DNA of 64,000 bases from Chrysoperla carnea. Lineage: Eukaryota > Arthropoda > Insecta > Neuroptera > Chrysopidae. Within the stretch, counting starts at the first letter, position 1. Every line of letters begins with the position of its first letter. Location of the stretch: the NCBI RefSeq assembly GCF_905475395.1, contig NC_058337.1, positions 7,118,983-7,182,982 of the forward strand, in the 5' to 3' direction. Shown here piece after piece: positions 11,639 through 23,962 of the stretch. The notes under the pieces were generated by a model. The model did no database searches and was not told where the DNA came from. It saw only the letters and a program-made list of their open reading frames with translations. The position numbers and the translations under genes are program-made.

Positions 11639-12542
11639 TTAATATATAAATAAAAATATTGCTGATGGAGAATCAATGTTAAAGATTTTTTTACTATAAT
11701 AATTATAAAAAATGCTTAATAAACAAATAAAAACTTTGGGGATATTATTTACGAAACTATAAAAGGTAGAATAGGTTTGAAATTTGTAGGAAGCTTCGAG
11801 TAGTAGGATAGGAGTTAATTGACCCTAATATCATACTAACCTCATATGATAGTTTTAAGGGATTGAATTACTTTCAAATAAGGCTTTGGGTGATACTTCA
11901 TTTGAAAGGGCATAAAATTCTCTATTCAACCATGTAAAAAAAAATCAAATCGATCGATTGGTTCTTAAGATAAAATACACAACAAATGGAATGTATGAAA
12001 ACAATTATTATTTGCAAAACATTGCGAATTGGATACGGGTGGATTTAAGGGTGCCATTTAAAATTTCAAAGTGGGGTGGCTGGAGGAGAGGGGATGAAAG
12101 CTAAAATTATCTAGGTTCATCAACTAGGTCCATTTTCCCCCTCGATATCTAAATTGACGTGTTTTCATTCAAAACAATAAGCACTTCAGTTAAGGAGTTA
12201 TTAAGGGTGAATACTTTTGAAATAAACACACTTTATGATATTTTTGATCAAAAATTTGGTTGCAACACTAAAAACCATGAAAAGTGCTAATGCAAGTTCT
12301 TTTGTAATGATTTATGGTATATTTTCTAGAACGATAAATCGTGGTTAGACAAATCGTTCAAATGTTAAAACTTACAAGTAAAAATTTTGTGAACAAGCAA
12401 CACAAGCTCGCTCATTGTATTTATGCTATGACCTTCAAAATAATAAATTGATGTCTTACATCCAAGATAATACGTCTAAAATTATGTATGTATTTATTAT
12501 GTTATGTTGGATATACAAGGTGTTCTTTTATTGACTGCAGAT

Positions 12543-13080
12543 CGTCGGCCTACAGAATAAGCTCAAAAAGACGGAGGAAAAAGTCATTTACCAATTTTGG
12601 ATTTGAGCCCTAGTTTGGGCGCTACAGGTATGGCAAAAATTGATAAATTTGTTAATTCACTGACTATGATTCGATAACCAGCAGCCAATGATAATCAGTA
12701 GATATTAGTATCTATCATTTAATAATATTAAACTAAAGAAGGGATATGAACTGATTTCAATTGGATTATATCATTTTGAAAAACATTTAAAAAAGTATTT
12801 GATTGGTTTGGTCAAATCCTACTTTTTTTTATTTTTATTATATTTTTGCAAGAAAACATTAGATATTCCGGGCCAAATACTTGTGGAACTTTTTTGGTTT
12901 TTTGATTTTGATAACATTACGAACCTAGTGTCTCAAAAAATTTGGCCTCCAAATAGAGCGCCTGAACTTAGTATACGAATACAAACATGATATCTGAGTA
13001 TTTCATATTGCGTTCTAGGCCAAGCTTAACTTTTTCATGAAGAATAACTTTTTTTTTGTACCGCTTGGACACACTGTATA
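12543..13080. repeat. Dispersed repeat, second copy of the window-edge unit
   Basis: The first 75 bases match 1-75. It ends near 'gcttggacacactgtata', a transposon-like end. No credible gene: the local frames are composed of low-complexity AT-rich codons. The stretch 13081-13448 is AT-rich and empty. Confidence 0.5.
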
Positions 13081-13448
13081 AACGTATCGTATCATACATA
13101 AATATAAAATATTTGAAATAAAATAATAAATTGTTAAATATTTAGAAAACACATGAAAATTGTTACAAAATAATATTATTTATGATCGAGATGAAAGGAA
13201 ATATTCTTATTAACTAAATGTGATCATGATAAATAGTTGTACACAATTATATAATAATTAGTGACAATATGTATTTTATATTGATTGTATTGTTTACCAT
13301 TCAATATTTATTTATGCATACATATATTATTTATTACCTTGTATATTTTATCTTTTTTATCCACGTCAACGTCATTCACGTTGGCAAATAATTCTCTGAC
13401 AGAAAGCTATCAGAGATGCTGTTTAGTTCTTTTAAATTACATTTTTTT

Positions 13449-13905
13449 TAACCGACTTCAAACCAAAAAAAAGGAGGTTCTCAATTCGACTGTATTTTTT
13501 TTTTTCTTTTATGTTTGTTACCTCAGAACTTTTGACTGGGTGAACCGATTTTAATGATCTTTTATCTATTGGAAAGCTGGTGCTTCCCGTGTGGTCCCAT
13601 TTCATTTTGGTCTAGTTCTAACAACGCCATCCATGAGAAAACCATAAAAGTATTAAATTTTGCATTCATTATGCACGACAAGAGGAAGAATAACTCAATA
13701 TCACGTCAACCGATTTCGATGATTCTTTTTTAGTGAAAAAGTAGTTAGTGTATTCACTAAAAATCACAAAATAAAAAAAACTTTTAACAAATGAAAACCG
13801 CCTTCAAAAGAAAAACTTTTCCAAAAAAAATTAATACGCACTTAAAAGTAAAAAAATAACGATAATATAATGCAGTTAAAATTACTGTTACTTTTGGAGT
13901 CGGCG
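13449..13905 (+). repeat. Family C repeat, copy 2
   Basis: It begins 'aaccgacttcaaacca', carries one copy of the segment that is triplicated at 1538-2033, and ends near 'cttttggagtcggcga'. Non-coding. Confidence 0.8.
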
Positions 13906-14135
13906 ATTTTAAATCTTTATCTGTGTATTTCCCTTCAAGAGAGGGGGTGCACACTCTCCCGGCGCGTGTGGTTACATGTGTTTAAATATTCAATTCAATT
14001 TAGAAAGACTAATACAAAATGTCCAACGGCTAAATATTTAATGCAAAAAATAGCAAACGCCAGAATATCTAATACACAAATACAAAAATATAAACGACAT
14101 TTTAATTTTTTTCTTTTGTGCCTTAAACTAATTAA

Positions 14136-14676
14136 AACAAGTGAAAACAAACAATTGACTGAGTTAATTGTTTGACGTCACGTAAATAAAGAAAGATATC
14201 CACTCTTAAATAGCCACACACACTTAACTGATATTCCCATATTAATACATACTATAAAATTTGCACCTAATTAGCGCCCTCGTGGATAAACAGTGATGTT
14301 TACAAGAAAATGTTTCAAACAAAAGTTGTTTATTTTTTTATAAGGAACATTTTTTACTTTTAAACATTTGTTCTATCTTTAACGGTTTACAATTGATATT
14401 GATATTTACAAGACATAATTGATCTATGTTGCTCATTTACGAACTCGACCTCACTTTTTACGTCCTAAGAACACTATAAAAATTTCAGCTTGATATCTCT
14501 TTTCGTTTTTGAGTAATCGCGATGACAGACGGACAGGCGACAGACGGAAATGGACTAATTAGGTGATTTTATGAACACCTATACCATAATTTTGTTCGTA
14601 GTATCAATATTTTTAAGCGTTACAAACTTGGGACTAAACTTAATATACTATGTATATTTCATATATACATGGTATA
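14136..14676 (-). repeat. Family A repeat, copy 3
   Basis: Full-length minus-orientation copy, from 'acaagtgaaaac' to 'tacatggtata'. A variant sub-end ('tgacgtcacgtaaataaag') is shared with copies 7 and 12. Confidence 0.87.
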
Positions 14677-14889
14677 AATAATATCTGCCTCTAGTTATAG
14701 CACGTGTAAAGGTTAATCTACAAATTTCAACTAACTTGAGAGCCTAGAGCAATTCATATGTTACACTCGTCTAACAAGTGAAGGTTTTGATTAAAATGGT
14801 TTTTTAAACATCACTAGGTATGGTTTTCCATACCTAGTTTCTATAAAAGGCGCTTGCACCACTTTAAAAATCTAAAATATTCAGTAAAC

Positions 14890-15330
14890 TTACACTGAAA
14901 AAAATTCAAATAATGGCAACCTCATCCTTTTTTCATATTGAAATAAAGAAAAAATATTTTCAAACAATTTCCTAACGATTGAAACAAGTACAGCTAAATA
15001 TCTGTATTTACAATAGAATGAGATGAATGTATTTACAATGAATGAGAATTTAAAATATGAATTTATTGATACAAAATCACTGAAGTTAAATAAACAATCA
15101 TAACTTCTATGAAATAGATTGATTTTAGATTAAAGCCATTCATTTTATTGATGGAAAATAAAATTTTACTTAATTGTAATATATAATTGTATAAATAAAG
15201 CGAATCGATGAATTAAAAGAAAATTTCTTTGCGTTTGCTTTAAATATAGGATTTGGTTATTACGTTCACATAGCTGTTATGCCTAGTACATATGTGATTG
15301 TTTCAACTACATAAAGATTGTTGTTACTAA
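14890..15330 (+). repeat. Dispersed repeat, copy 1 (partner at 25215-25640)
   Basis: About 430 bp match 25215-25640 in reverse complement, with diverged but collinear stretches such as 'aaaatcactgaagttaaat'. One end reads 'acactgaaaaaaa', transposon-like. Non-coding. Confidence 0.75.
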
Positions 15331-15410
15331 CTTACAGTTAGTTTGAAATATATACAACCATCAATAGCGCAGGCGCGTACAGCAGCGGACTTATGACACT
15401 AAATTAATAA

Positions 15411-15718
15411 GAGCCTAAGTGGCCGAGCGGTCTAAGGCATTAGTTATAGACCGTTAGTTTACTTAGACTTAGGTTGCGGGTTCGAATCCAGGCAGCGGCA
15501 GTGTGAACAATTATAATTAATGGGAGTGCAGAATTGATCACATTGTCGTCGCTTGGATAAGAACGTAGTAACCGACTCCACCCACATCAAAAATGTAATT
15601 GTAAATATAATTTGTAATTAAATAAATAAAGATTCACAAATAATGATGTGGGTGGCCTCTGTTATAGGCGTATATGTCAGAGAAACGGAGGTTAAACCCC
15701 ATTATTATTATTATTAAT
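15411..15718 (+). mobile_element. tRNA-derived SINE
   Basis: The head resembles a tRNA gene with both RNA polymerase III control boxes: an A box 'tggccgagcgg' at 15420-15430 and a perfect B box 'ggttcgaatcc' at 15479-15489. The insert between the boxes is longer than in a simple tRNA, and a non-tRNA body follows, ending in an (ATT)n tail at about 15700-15716. That is the layout of a SINE, not a working tRNA. A degenerate second B-box-like sequence ('gattcaaatcc') lies near 15738. Confidence 0.8.
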
Positions 15719-15759
15719 AGCAATCTATATGTCGCTGATTCAAATCCGACTCGCAATCT

Positions 15760-16130
15760 AATTTTTTTAAATAAACCTTATAAACAGGCTCATGTGGTTG
15801 TGACAATCACATAAGTATTTTGTTATAATATTATAAGTGGTAGAATCAATCAAAAATAGATTATTTAAAACTGTTTTGCATTTCAAAACAACAATATTCG
15901 AAATTTGTTAGACAATATATTATTTTCATACAAACAACTCATGCGTTTGTGTCAACTTCACCACTCAACCCCCGTACGGTATTTGTATTACATTCGTGGC
16001 ACCATGCGCCATATTTGATCTCGTGATGAGGTTGAGACAACCTCATATCGGTTGATATTAAGAATTTTTTTTCCAGCATAAGAATACTTTTTACGTACTG
16101 TATGCTGTTTTTATAGCCACGCTAAGTATG
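15760..16130. other. Gene-free stretch
   Basis: No gene, RNA or clear repeat boundary seen. Confidence 0.4.
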
Positions 16131-16521
16131 TATTCGCTCCGTGCGTGAGTTTCGTTTCCATGGTAACGATACACTACTTTAATTATAGAATTGTATGGAT
16201 GCATATATAATTGTATGGATTGCATTTAAGACTTACATTGAAAATTTAATATTATTGTCTCACAAATTTAAATAAATAATTATGATAATTTACATTTGAA
16301 AAATAATATTTGTGCAATTTGATTTCTTATTTTCACAATTTTTAATGCATTAAGTTTAATTAATTCGTGTTTTACAATAATTTTAATTTGACATTTCTAT
16401 GCCATTAACATGTAAAGAACTGCAAATTAGTAATAACAGCCCCCTTTAACGCCAAAATTTTTCACTGGAAGCGCTGGCATCGATTTTATTGTCCCTACCA
16501 TGACTACGCACACAACGAATA
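16131..16521 (+). mobile_element. Family B MITE, copy 3 (best preserved)
   Basis: About 390 bp with imperfect inverted ends: 'attcgctccgtgcgtgagt' at the left, and the right end read on the other strand gives 'attcgttgtgtgcgtagtc'. Flanking TA may be the target duplication. No frame. The short sequence to 16880 is AT-rich. Confidence 0.82.
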
Positions 16522-16879
16522 CAATATTTTTTTGGTACATTTTGTATTGTGTATAATTCGTTAAATTTTCAATATCAACCTTCCGTTTTGATCAATTAGT
16601 TATAATTTTAGTCAGAAAAAATTTTCGAGTACTTACTAGAATTGTATATTTGTTTCTTAAAATTTTGTAAAGGTGTAAATTCACTTTCGATATGCTGGTT
16701 TTTTCTATACATTCTCTGTTTCCGTAACTGATTTAAGAATTACAAATTTTACACATATTACATGCATTTGATATTAATTAGAAATCAATATTGATGATAT
16801 ATAATAATAATTATAAATAATCAATATTTTGGTAATAGCATCGGTGACATGGGGTCAAAAGATATACTATATACATATA

Positions 16880-17990
16880 GTCCCGGCAAAATCTTTCATT
16901 GAGCAAGATTCATTTTCGCATGGTAAATTTTTGTAAGATCTCGTTTAAAACATGCTCCTGAACGTAAAAATTCAGGTTGCCAGTGGGTAACTCGGTAGGA
17001 TAATAAATAAACTTTTTTTTAAACAAATAAGTATAATATTGACCAAATCGCTTCGGAAAAAATTGTATCACATAATTTGGATCAAAATTAACAAAAAAAC
17101 AAGTGAAAACAAACAATTGACTGAGTTAATTGTTGAAATACCATGCATAGTCAGTGTTGATTTGTTTATCACATGACACATACAAACATGTGACACATAA
17201 CATAACTGATAATCAAGAATAGTACATATTATAAAATTTCCGCCTAATTGGCGCCCTCACGGGTAAACAGTGCTGTTTACGAAAAAATGTTTCAAACAAA
17301 AGTTGTTTAATTTTTGATAAGGAACATTTTTTACATTCAAACTTTTGTTCTATCTCTAACGGTTTACAAGATGGGTCTTACGGACCCAAGACCCAATTGA
17401 CCTATGATGCTCATTTACGAACTTGACCTCACTTTTTACGTCCTGAGTACGCTGTAAAAATTTCATCTCGATATCTTTTTTCGTTTTTGAGTTATCGTGT
17501 CCACAGACGGACGGACAACCGGAAATGGACTAATTTTGTGATTTAAATGTGATTTTATGAACACCTATGACAAAATTTTTTTCCTAGCATCATAATTTTT
17601 AAGCGTTACAAACTTGGGACTAAACTTAAAATACTATGTATATTTCATATATACATGGTATAATAGGCTTTTGAGGAATAAAAATAGTAAAAATCACATT
17701 TTTTCAAATTTTACGAATTTTTTACTTCAAAACTGGAGGGTTAAGAGAAAACTGTCTTAAAATATTTTTTATTAATTTTGACCCCAATTGTAAGATAATA
17801 TTTTTGCCAAAGCGTCAAAGGTCAATATTACTTATTTGTTTAAACAAAAGTTAGTTGAAACCATATCCTACCGGGTTACCCACCGGCAACCTGCAATTTT
17901 ATGTTTAAGAGCATGTTTTAAACGGGATTCTGCAAAAAATTTTCATGCGAAAATTAATCATGCTGATTGACGGATTTTTCCGAGTCTAAT
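16880..17990. repeat. Foldback element interrupted by family A
   Basis: Sequence at 16880-17090 ('cattttcgcatg', 'gtttaaaacatgctc', 'caggttgccagtgggtaac') recurs inverted at about 17860-17990 ('gttacccaccggcaacctg', 'gagcatgttttaaac', 'catgcgaaaat'). Family A copy 4 lies between the arms. The A copy probably inserted into an older foldback. Confidence 0.75.
17098..17662 (-). repeat. Family A repeat, copy 4
   Basis: Full-length minus copy, from 'acaagtgaaaac' to 'tacatggtata'. It is very close to copies 1 and 8. Confidence 0.9.
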
Positions 17991-18733
17991 AGTATTTAAA
18001 TGTTTTTTTATCCATCTAAAATTAGAAGAATAACACAATAATATAATTTATATTCATTTAATAAGATTAGATGATGACGATGTAACATTCATTTAAAAAG
18101 AGGAATTGATCAGATGATATAGGGTGTACCATTTTTAACTATAATGACTAATGAATCGTTTTGTTATTAATCAATCAAAAAATAACTTAAGTTGTAGAGT
18201 TTTATGGGGGACATCATGTTCTGAAATCAGATTGGACCAAGTTCTGCGGTTTGCTTTATAGCACGACCTGTAGAACTAGGCTAGGCTAATGTTGCTTTAT
18301 AGCACAACCAAATTAAATCAAAAATCATGATAGTAAAGAAAACAAAGTGTTGCATTTTTGAAATTTTTCACAGTTGTTATTAGGTTGTAAAGTAAAACCT
18401 TCCTACCAAAAAATTGGCCAATCAGGGAGTGCTTCACAATCTTTTTTAAGGGTTAGTTGGGGGGTTTAATGAGTTTTTTACAAATTACAAAAAAAACTAT
18501 GCACCAATTTTATAAATTTTTTTTTTTTTCGATTTTCTAGCTTCAAAATTGACCGAAATATGTCAAATTTTAAAATGGTGCATTTTTTGCCTATTCAGTC
18601 AATGAAAAAGGATAGGACAAAAATTTAAATGTAAAAGTTATAAAACTTATAAAAAAATAAAACAACTTTGAAATATTTTTTCGTTAGCATTTTCTTCAAA
18701 GTTAAGGTAGAAAAATGATTGTCACAGTTGTTT
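17991..18733. other. Gene-free stretch
   Basis: AT-rich, with poly-A/T runs near 18490-18530. No gene seen. Confidence 0.4.
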
Positions 18734-18845
18734 TCTTGGCTGACACCGACTCCAAAAATAACAATAATTGCAACTACATAATTTTTTTACTTTTTAGCGC
18801 ATATTAATTTGTTTTGGAATAGTTTTTTTTTTGAAGTCGGATTTT
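18734..18845 (-). repeat. Family C fragment
   Basis: 'cttggctgacaccgactcc' to 'tttgaagtcgg' matches one arm of the foldback at 1364-1484. Confidence 0.8.
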
Positions 18846-20830
18846 TTTGGTTTTGTTAGTTTTTTTATTTCCTTTTAGACATTTAGTTTCATTGTACTAT
18901 TTATCAAACATAAATTAATTAATTAAATAATATGTGTTACCTATACTTAATAAATAGTTTTATTTGGTTATGAAATTAAAGACAATTTATTAAAATTATA
19001 ATATTATTAGTAAAGTGTGTAATATTTAATTAAACAAAAATATTTAATAATTTTTGTAAATTTAATCCAATTATTTCAAGTTTAAAATAATATTTATTAA
19101 ATATTTGAAAGCTAATGGTTTTGGTTGTTAGTGCAGGCGCTGGATGAAGATCGTATTTTATCAATTAATTCTTGTGCAGAAAAGTTTATAGATTTTAAAA
19201 CAATTTTTTTCTACTCAATAAAGGCTACTTTCTCAGTAAATATGGAATCATTTGCTTAAAAATTAAAAGAAATACGTTAAAAATAAAAAAACTTCCTTTT
19301 TGATGGTTTTTTACGATTTTCTCGTAAACTATACAATGTATCTTGATCAAACCGAATTCATTTGATAAATTATTTTTATTATCAACAATTTTCTATGGAT
19401 ACGATTTTTGTACTTTTATGATGCAAACTATAGTACGGTTTAAGGACGTTTCAATCTACAGGACCCTATTTTTGTCTCTGGGTAGCATTAAATTCGATTT
19501 TATCATTGGGTCATTTGTAGAATTACTGGATTAATATTAAAGTACACAAAAACTTGAAACAAAAATAAAAATTTGGTTTCATAAAAAAAATATGTAACAG
19601 AGTTAGTGTCTTATCTTAACTAAGTATATTAAAAAAAAAGGAAGCGATTTTGTAAGTAATTTAAAATGCGTTGTTTTTGGACTACCTAATAAATTGTAGC
19701 ATATAATAATATAGATAACAAATAATATACCTACTAACTATCAGCAAAATTAATTTTTGATAAATATTATTATCAACATAATTTTATTATTACGAAATAT
19801 AATTATCACAAAGCAATTAATCAATGTTTAATTTTTTTTTTTAGATTTTGCAAAAAAAAACGATAAATGGAAATTATTGTAATCGAGTCAAGGGGAAAAT
19901 ATTTGACTCCATCCCTTTCTTCAAATTTTGAAATTTTAAGTTTCACTTAATGGACTCATTAGATGATTTTACGGTATAAAGTCACTCTATACATTATAGT
20001 TGGGAAATCTCAGATTTGATTAGTTACAATTTGGAATGTTAGACTAAATCTATGATAATCAAAAGAATATTGTTATCAACACCTAAAATTCATTAAGCGA
20101 CAATTGAAGTACTTTTTTTTATATCAATTTCTTTATTTGAAATAATTAGTTTATTACTGTTTGACACGAATCATAAATTATTCACGTTTATTGTTCTAAA
20201 TAAAAAAAATGATTAGGCTTGATAAGATCTTCATTTTAGTGTATATGATAATGTGAAATCTGAATAATATGCTGATAATACAGGTAATATAGAAACTCGT
20301 TACTTTTGTTCATAATGCACTAAATTACGAGTTCTTTTTAGCGAATTGCCGAAGGAAATGCTATTGCTTGGAAAATTTCCTCAAATGTTCATCGATCCTA
20401 CCTACTAGATGATAAAAATGTATATTGTTAAAATTTACATTATAAACCAATTGTTTATTTGAAAAATTGTGGCACTTTGAATTTGAATAATTCTGTACAT
20501 AAATAAAAATATTTATTTATTAAATACTGAATGATATAATAAAAAAAAAGTTATTTATATTAAATCTAATTAAAATTTTTTAAATTCATTTAATTTAATA
20601 TTAAAAATGCATTTAACAATAACAATTCCACGATTTCATTTATATTCATTATTAAATCCAGTTGCAACATTCTTTTATAGAACTGACAGACAACTCTTGA
20701 GTTCACTTCAAATTAATAAATCAAATCAAAAAATTCCCATCATATTTCATGTCGTTCAAAGTCCGCCCGCCCGATCATGTCTCAATTTAACAGCTATTCA
20801 TTTTTTCAAAAAAACAAATGCATCGACTAC
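18846..20830. other. Gene-free AT-rich stretch
   Basis: No supported gene. A segment around 19540-19600 ('aaagtacacaaaaactt', 'aaatttggtttcata') recurs near 34534-34590 in an intron of the M16 gene, so it is another dispersed repeat. 'tttaaggacgttt' at 19439 resembles the end of the MITE at 7114. Confidence 0.45.
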
Positions 20831-20834
20831 TTAA

Positions 20835-21474
20835 GGATGTATGAGCATGGTAGTGGGGGCACAAATTTAAAAATAGATATTTTCAATTTTGATGATAAAT
20901 TTATGTTATTACTTGACGATATAAGACGAAAAGTAAGAATAAAATTTTTCGATATCTGGCTTAATTTTCAAAATATCGAAAATTGAAAATTTTGTTTAAT
21001 TATTTAGCTTTCGATATTTCGAAAACCAAGACACATATCGAAAAATTTTATTCTTATTTTTCGTCTACATTCATGAAGTTATAACAAAATTCATCATCAA
21101 AGTTGAAAATAAGATAAAAATAATTTCAACCCTTAATCTACCCTGCTCTTACATCCCTTATATGGACGGTGACACTTAGTTTTTTTCTTTTCTAATTCAT
21201 TGCTAATATGTTTACTTTCTATTAAAAAGTTTTTTTTTAAATTTGTTTTCATTCATTCCAAATAAAAATTATCAAAAACTTCCAAAATATGTCGTTTTTT
21301 GAGATTCCTCCATAAGAGCCAATGTATTTTATATCGATTTTTAATGACTTTTTTCTTAAAAATTTGCACGGATACCTAAGCTGAAATTTTAACCACATAT
21401 TCTTTGAGTAAAAGACTACCTACAAACAAATTTTGAGCCTTTAAATCAAACATTGTTGTCATGCTCATACATCC
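20835..21474. mobile_element. TTAA-flanked MITE, 'ggatgtatgagcatg' type
   Basis: Perfect 15-bp inverted ends 'ggatgtatgagcatg' and 'catgctcatacatcc', each bordered by TTAA (20831-20834 and 21475-21478). The interior also folds: 'ataaaatttttcgatat' near 20938 pairs with 'atatcgaaaaattttat' near 21035. Non-coding, 640 bp. Confidence 0.88.
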
Positions 21475-21617
21475 TTAAGCCTCGTTAATAATCGTTTTTA
21501 ATTAAAAATATTTCTCAACTAATAATAGGTACTAAATGACCCGGTGAACTATACACAAAATTCACCCTACATTTACTGGTCAATTAAAAGGGCTCCCCAT
21601 TTAAAAAAAAAAAAAAA

Positions 21618-22186
21618 ACAAGTGAAAACAAACAATTGACTAAGTTAATTGTTGAAATACCATGTATAGATAGTAAAATATTGATGCAACGAACTAAATT
21701 TTGCTATAGATATTCAAAAAATCAATCATTAGTCCACCCGCTTGTCTGTCTGTGAACACGATAACTCAAAAACGAAAAGAGATATCAAGCTGATATTTTT
21801 ATAGCGTGATTAGTTCGCAAATGAGCAACATATGTCAATTGGGTCTTGGGTCCATAGAACCCAGCTTGTCAACCGTTAGAGATAAAACAAAAGTTGAAAT
21901 GTAAAAAACGTAAAAAAATAAACAACTTTTGTTAGAAACATTTTTTCACAAGCATCACTGTTAGGGCGCGTACCCATGAGGGCGCAAATTAGGCGAGAGA
22001 CATTATATAGTACGTATACAGGTATTTTGTTTATAGCATATATAGATACTCATTACTTTGTGTGTAAGAGTGGCTATCTTTTTTTACTAGCATGACATAA
22101 AAAAACAAACGATTACGTAATCAACACTGTCTATACAAGATATTTCAACAAGTAACTCAGTTAATTATTTTAATTTCACTTGTTAT
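21618..22186 (+). repeat. Family A repeat, copy 5, with an inverted extra end
   Basis: A plus-orientation copy ends at 22186 in 'tttcacttgttat'. Its left side is replaced by about 55 bp of the same terminal sequence inverted ('acaagtgaaaac' to 'taccatgtatag', 21618-21670). The element therefore has long inverted ends not seen in other copies. Confidence 0.8.
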
Positions 22187-22636
22187 ATCTAATTACTAAA
22201 GTAATTTATTTAAATGGATTGACTACGGTAAGTATGGCATTATCAAAAACACTTTATTTTTGAAAAGTATTAAGTATATGAATCGGAGATCACAAAAAAG
22301 CGTCCTTAATTTTGTTATTAATAACACACATACGCGCAAGAACGTCCTTAAACGTACAATTAAGCAAAATTTTTAAGTTTTAATATGCATTCCTTTTGAT
22401 AAGAAAGCAATAACAATTATAATTAACATTATCTAAGGCCAAAGAGCAAATCAAATATCCACTCAAAATTATATTTTTGTCAATTATTTATAATCTCAAT
22501 TAATGAATTATTTACAAAATCTGGTGGCCTGTCCATATCACATAATTTTCCTGTACGCTAGTTTACGCTTAGACGCTTTCTTTACGTTTTACGACGGTTC
22601 CATCATGCATCTACGAAATTAATAATATATGCAGAA
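22187..22636. other. Gene-free stretch with solo MITE-like ends
   Basis: 'gcgtccttaa' near 22301 and 'gaacgtccttaa' near 22340 resemble right ends of TTAA MITEs. No gene seen. Confidence 0.4.
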
Positions 22637-22640
22637 TTAA

Positions 22641-22989
22641 GGAGGGTGACTCGCCAGTAATAGAAAAAAATAAATTAGTAGATAATGATCCGAATTTTTA
22701 GTATGTTATAGTTAACGAAATATATTATTGTATAAAACAAAAATTTGGGTATCTTACCGTTCAATTAAGAGAGTTTTTATTAATTAAAAATACACTAAAT
22801 AACATACCATCCTCATAACAGGTTATGTTATTTAGTGTATTTTTAATTAATAAAAACTCTCTTAATTGAACGGTAAGATACCCAAATTTTTGTTTTATAC
22901 AATAATATATTTCGTTAACTATAACATACTAAAAATTCGGAACCTTATCTACTAATTTATTTTTTTCTATTACTGGCGAGTCACCGTCC
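22641..22989. mobile_element. Palindromic TTAA MITE, copy 1
   Basis: Nearly the whole 349-bp element is one inverted repeat: arms of about 165 bp around a short loop near 22815. The ends 'ggagggtgactcgccagta' and 'tactggcgagtcaccgtcc' are bordered by TTAA (22637-22640 and 22990-22993). Arms differ at only a few positions, implying recent origin or an arm-homogenising process. Confidence 0.92.
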
Positions 22990-22993
22990 TTAA

Positions 22994-23500
22994 CTTTTTT
23001 CAAATTTCATGATTTATTTTGCAAACTCAACTGAATCAAACCAGTCTCTAATATAAAATTGCAGAGGTATGCTAATTACTGAATGAGTAATGAATGTAAT
23101 ATTTTTGCAATGATGTATTATTGATCATTTCATTTGTTTAGTGTAACTACTTAGAGTTAGCTAGGTGGTATTATTATGTAAATATAATTGTTCAATATCT
23201 TTATTTACAATGAAAATTAATGTTAAAAACTTAAAATGACCATTTATTATTTACTACTCACATAGAATATGATATGATGTAATCCTTACTGACTTACTGA
23301 GAACTGACATGACGCTTATATTTCAAACAAATCAAATGCATAATGGATATGACCTTTAGGGGTCACCACATCAATAACAATTTAATTAAAGGTATTTCCA
23401 AACTATTATTAAGAGCTTCACCAAAGTCACAATAAGAAAAATGAATTCTCTAAAATCAACTTTTTGATAATTTATCCCCATGGCGTTTTTCAAATTCAAC
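22994..23500. other. Gene-free stretch
   Basis: Spacer between two related palindromic MITEs. No gene seen. Confidence 0.4.
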
Positions 23501-23507
23501 ATATTAA

Positions 23508-23771
23508 GGAGGGTCCCTCACCAGTAATAGAAAAAATAAATTAGTAGAAAATTATCCAAATTTTTAGTATGTTGTAGTTAACGATACATATTATTAAATC
23601 AAAAAAAAATTTGGGTATCTTATCGATCAATTAAGAGAGTAATTCATTAATTGATCGATAAAATACCCAATTTTTTTGATTTAATAATATGTATCGTTAA
23701 CTACAACATACTAAAAATTTGGATCATTTTCTACTAATTTATTTTTTTCTATTACTGGTGAGGGACCCTCC
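23508..23771. mobile_element. Palindromic TTAA MITE, copy 2
   Basis: A 264-bp relative of the element at 22641, again almost wholly palindromic, with ends 'ggagggtccctcaccagta' and 'tactggtgagggaccctcc' bordered by TTAA (23504-23507 and 23772-23775). The symmetry continues outside the TTAA: 'aaattcaacata' on the left and 'tatgttgaattt' on the right. Confidence 0.92.
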
Positions 23772-23875
23772 TTAATATGTTGAATTTCCCAAACTTGCGT
23801 ATTGATTTTATCAAAAACTTTATTAAATAAATTAAAAAATTTAAATAAGATAATTGAAAAAAAAATGGTGACTGC

Positions 23876-23962
23876 TGCTGGATTCGAACTCGGAACTAGT
23901 TATCACTAAAATAATTACAAAATAGTAGCGCTTCAACGACCACAGCCATTTACCACTTTGAT
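23876..23962 (-). other. tRNA-like sequence (SINE head or tRNA pseudogene)
   Basis: The minus strand reads a tRNA-like A-box region 'tggctgtggtcgttgaagcg' and a B box 'agttcgaatcc'. The insert between them is AT-rich and too irregular for a functional tRNA, and a T-rich stretch follows on the minus strand. I favour a SINE head. A search with a covariance model would settle it. Confidence 0.6.

Noticed and set aside
13285..14175. 89- and 101-codon plus-strand frames
   Set aside because: They run through family C and family A repeat sequence and low-complexity AT.
15411..15500. Functional tRNA gene
   Set aside because: Control boxes are good, but the insert and missing acceptor pairing do not fold as a standard tRNA and a SINE body follows.
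20607..20986. Plus-strand frames of 69-75 codons
   Set aside because: No domain, overlapping in two frames and partly inside a MITE.
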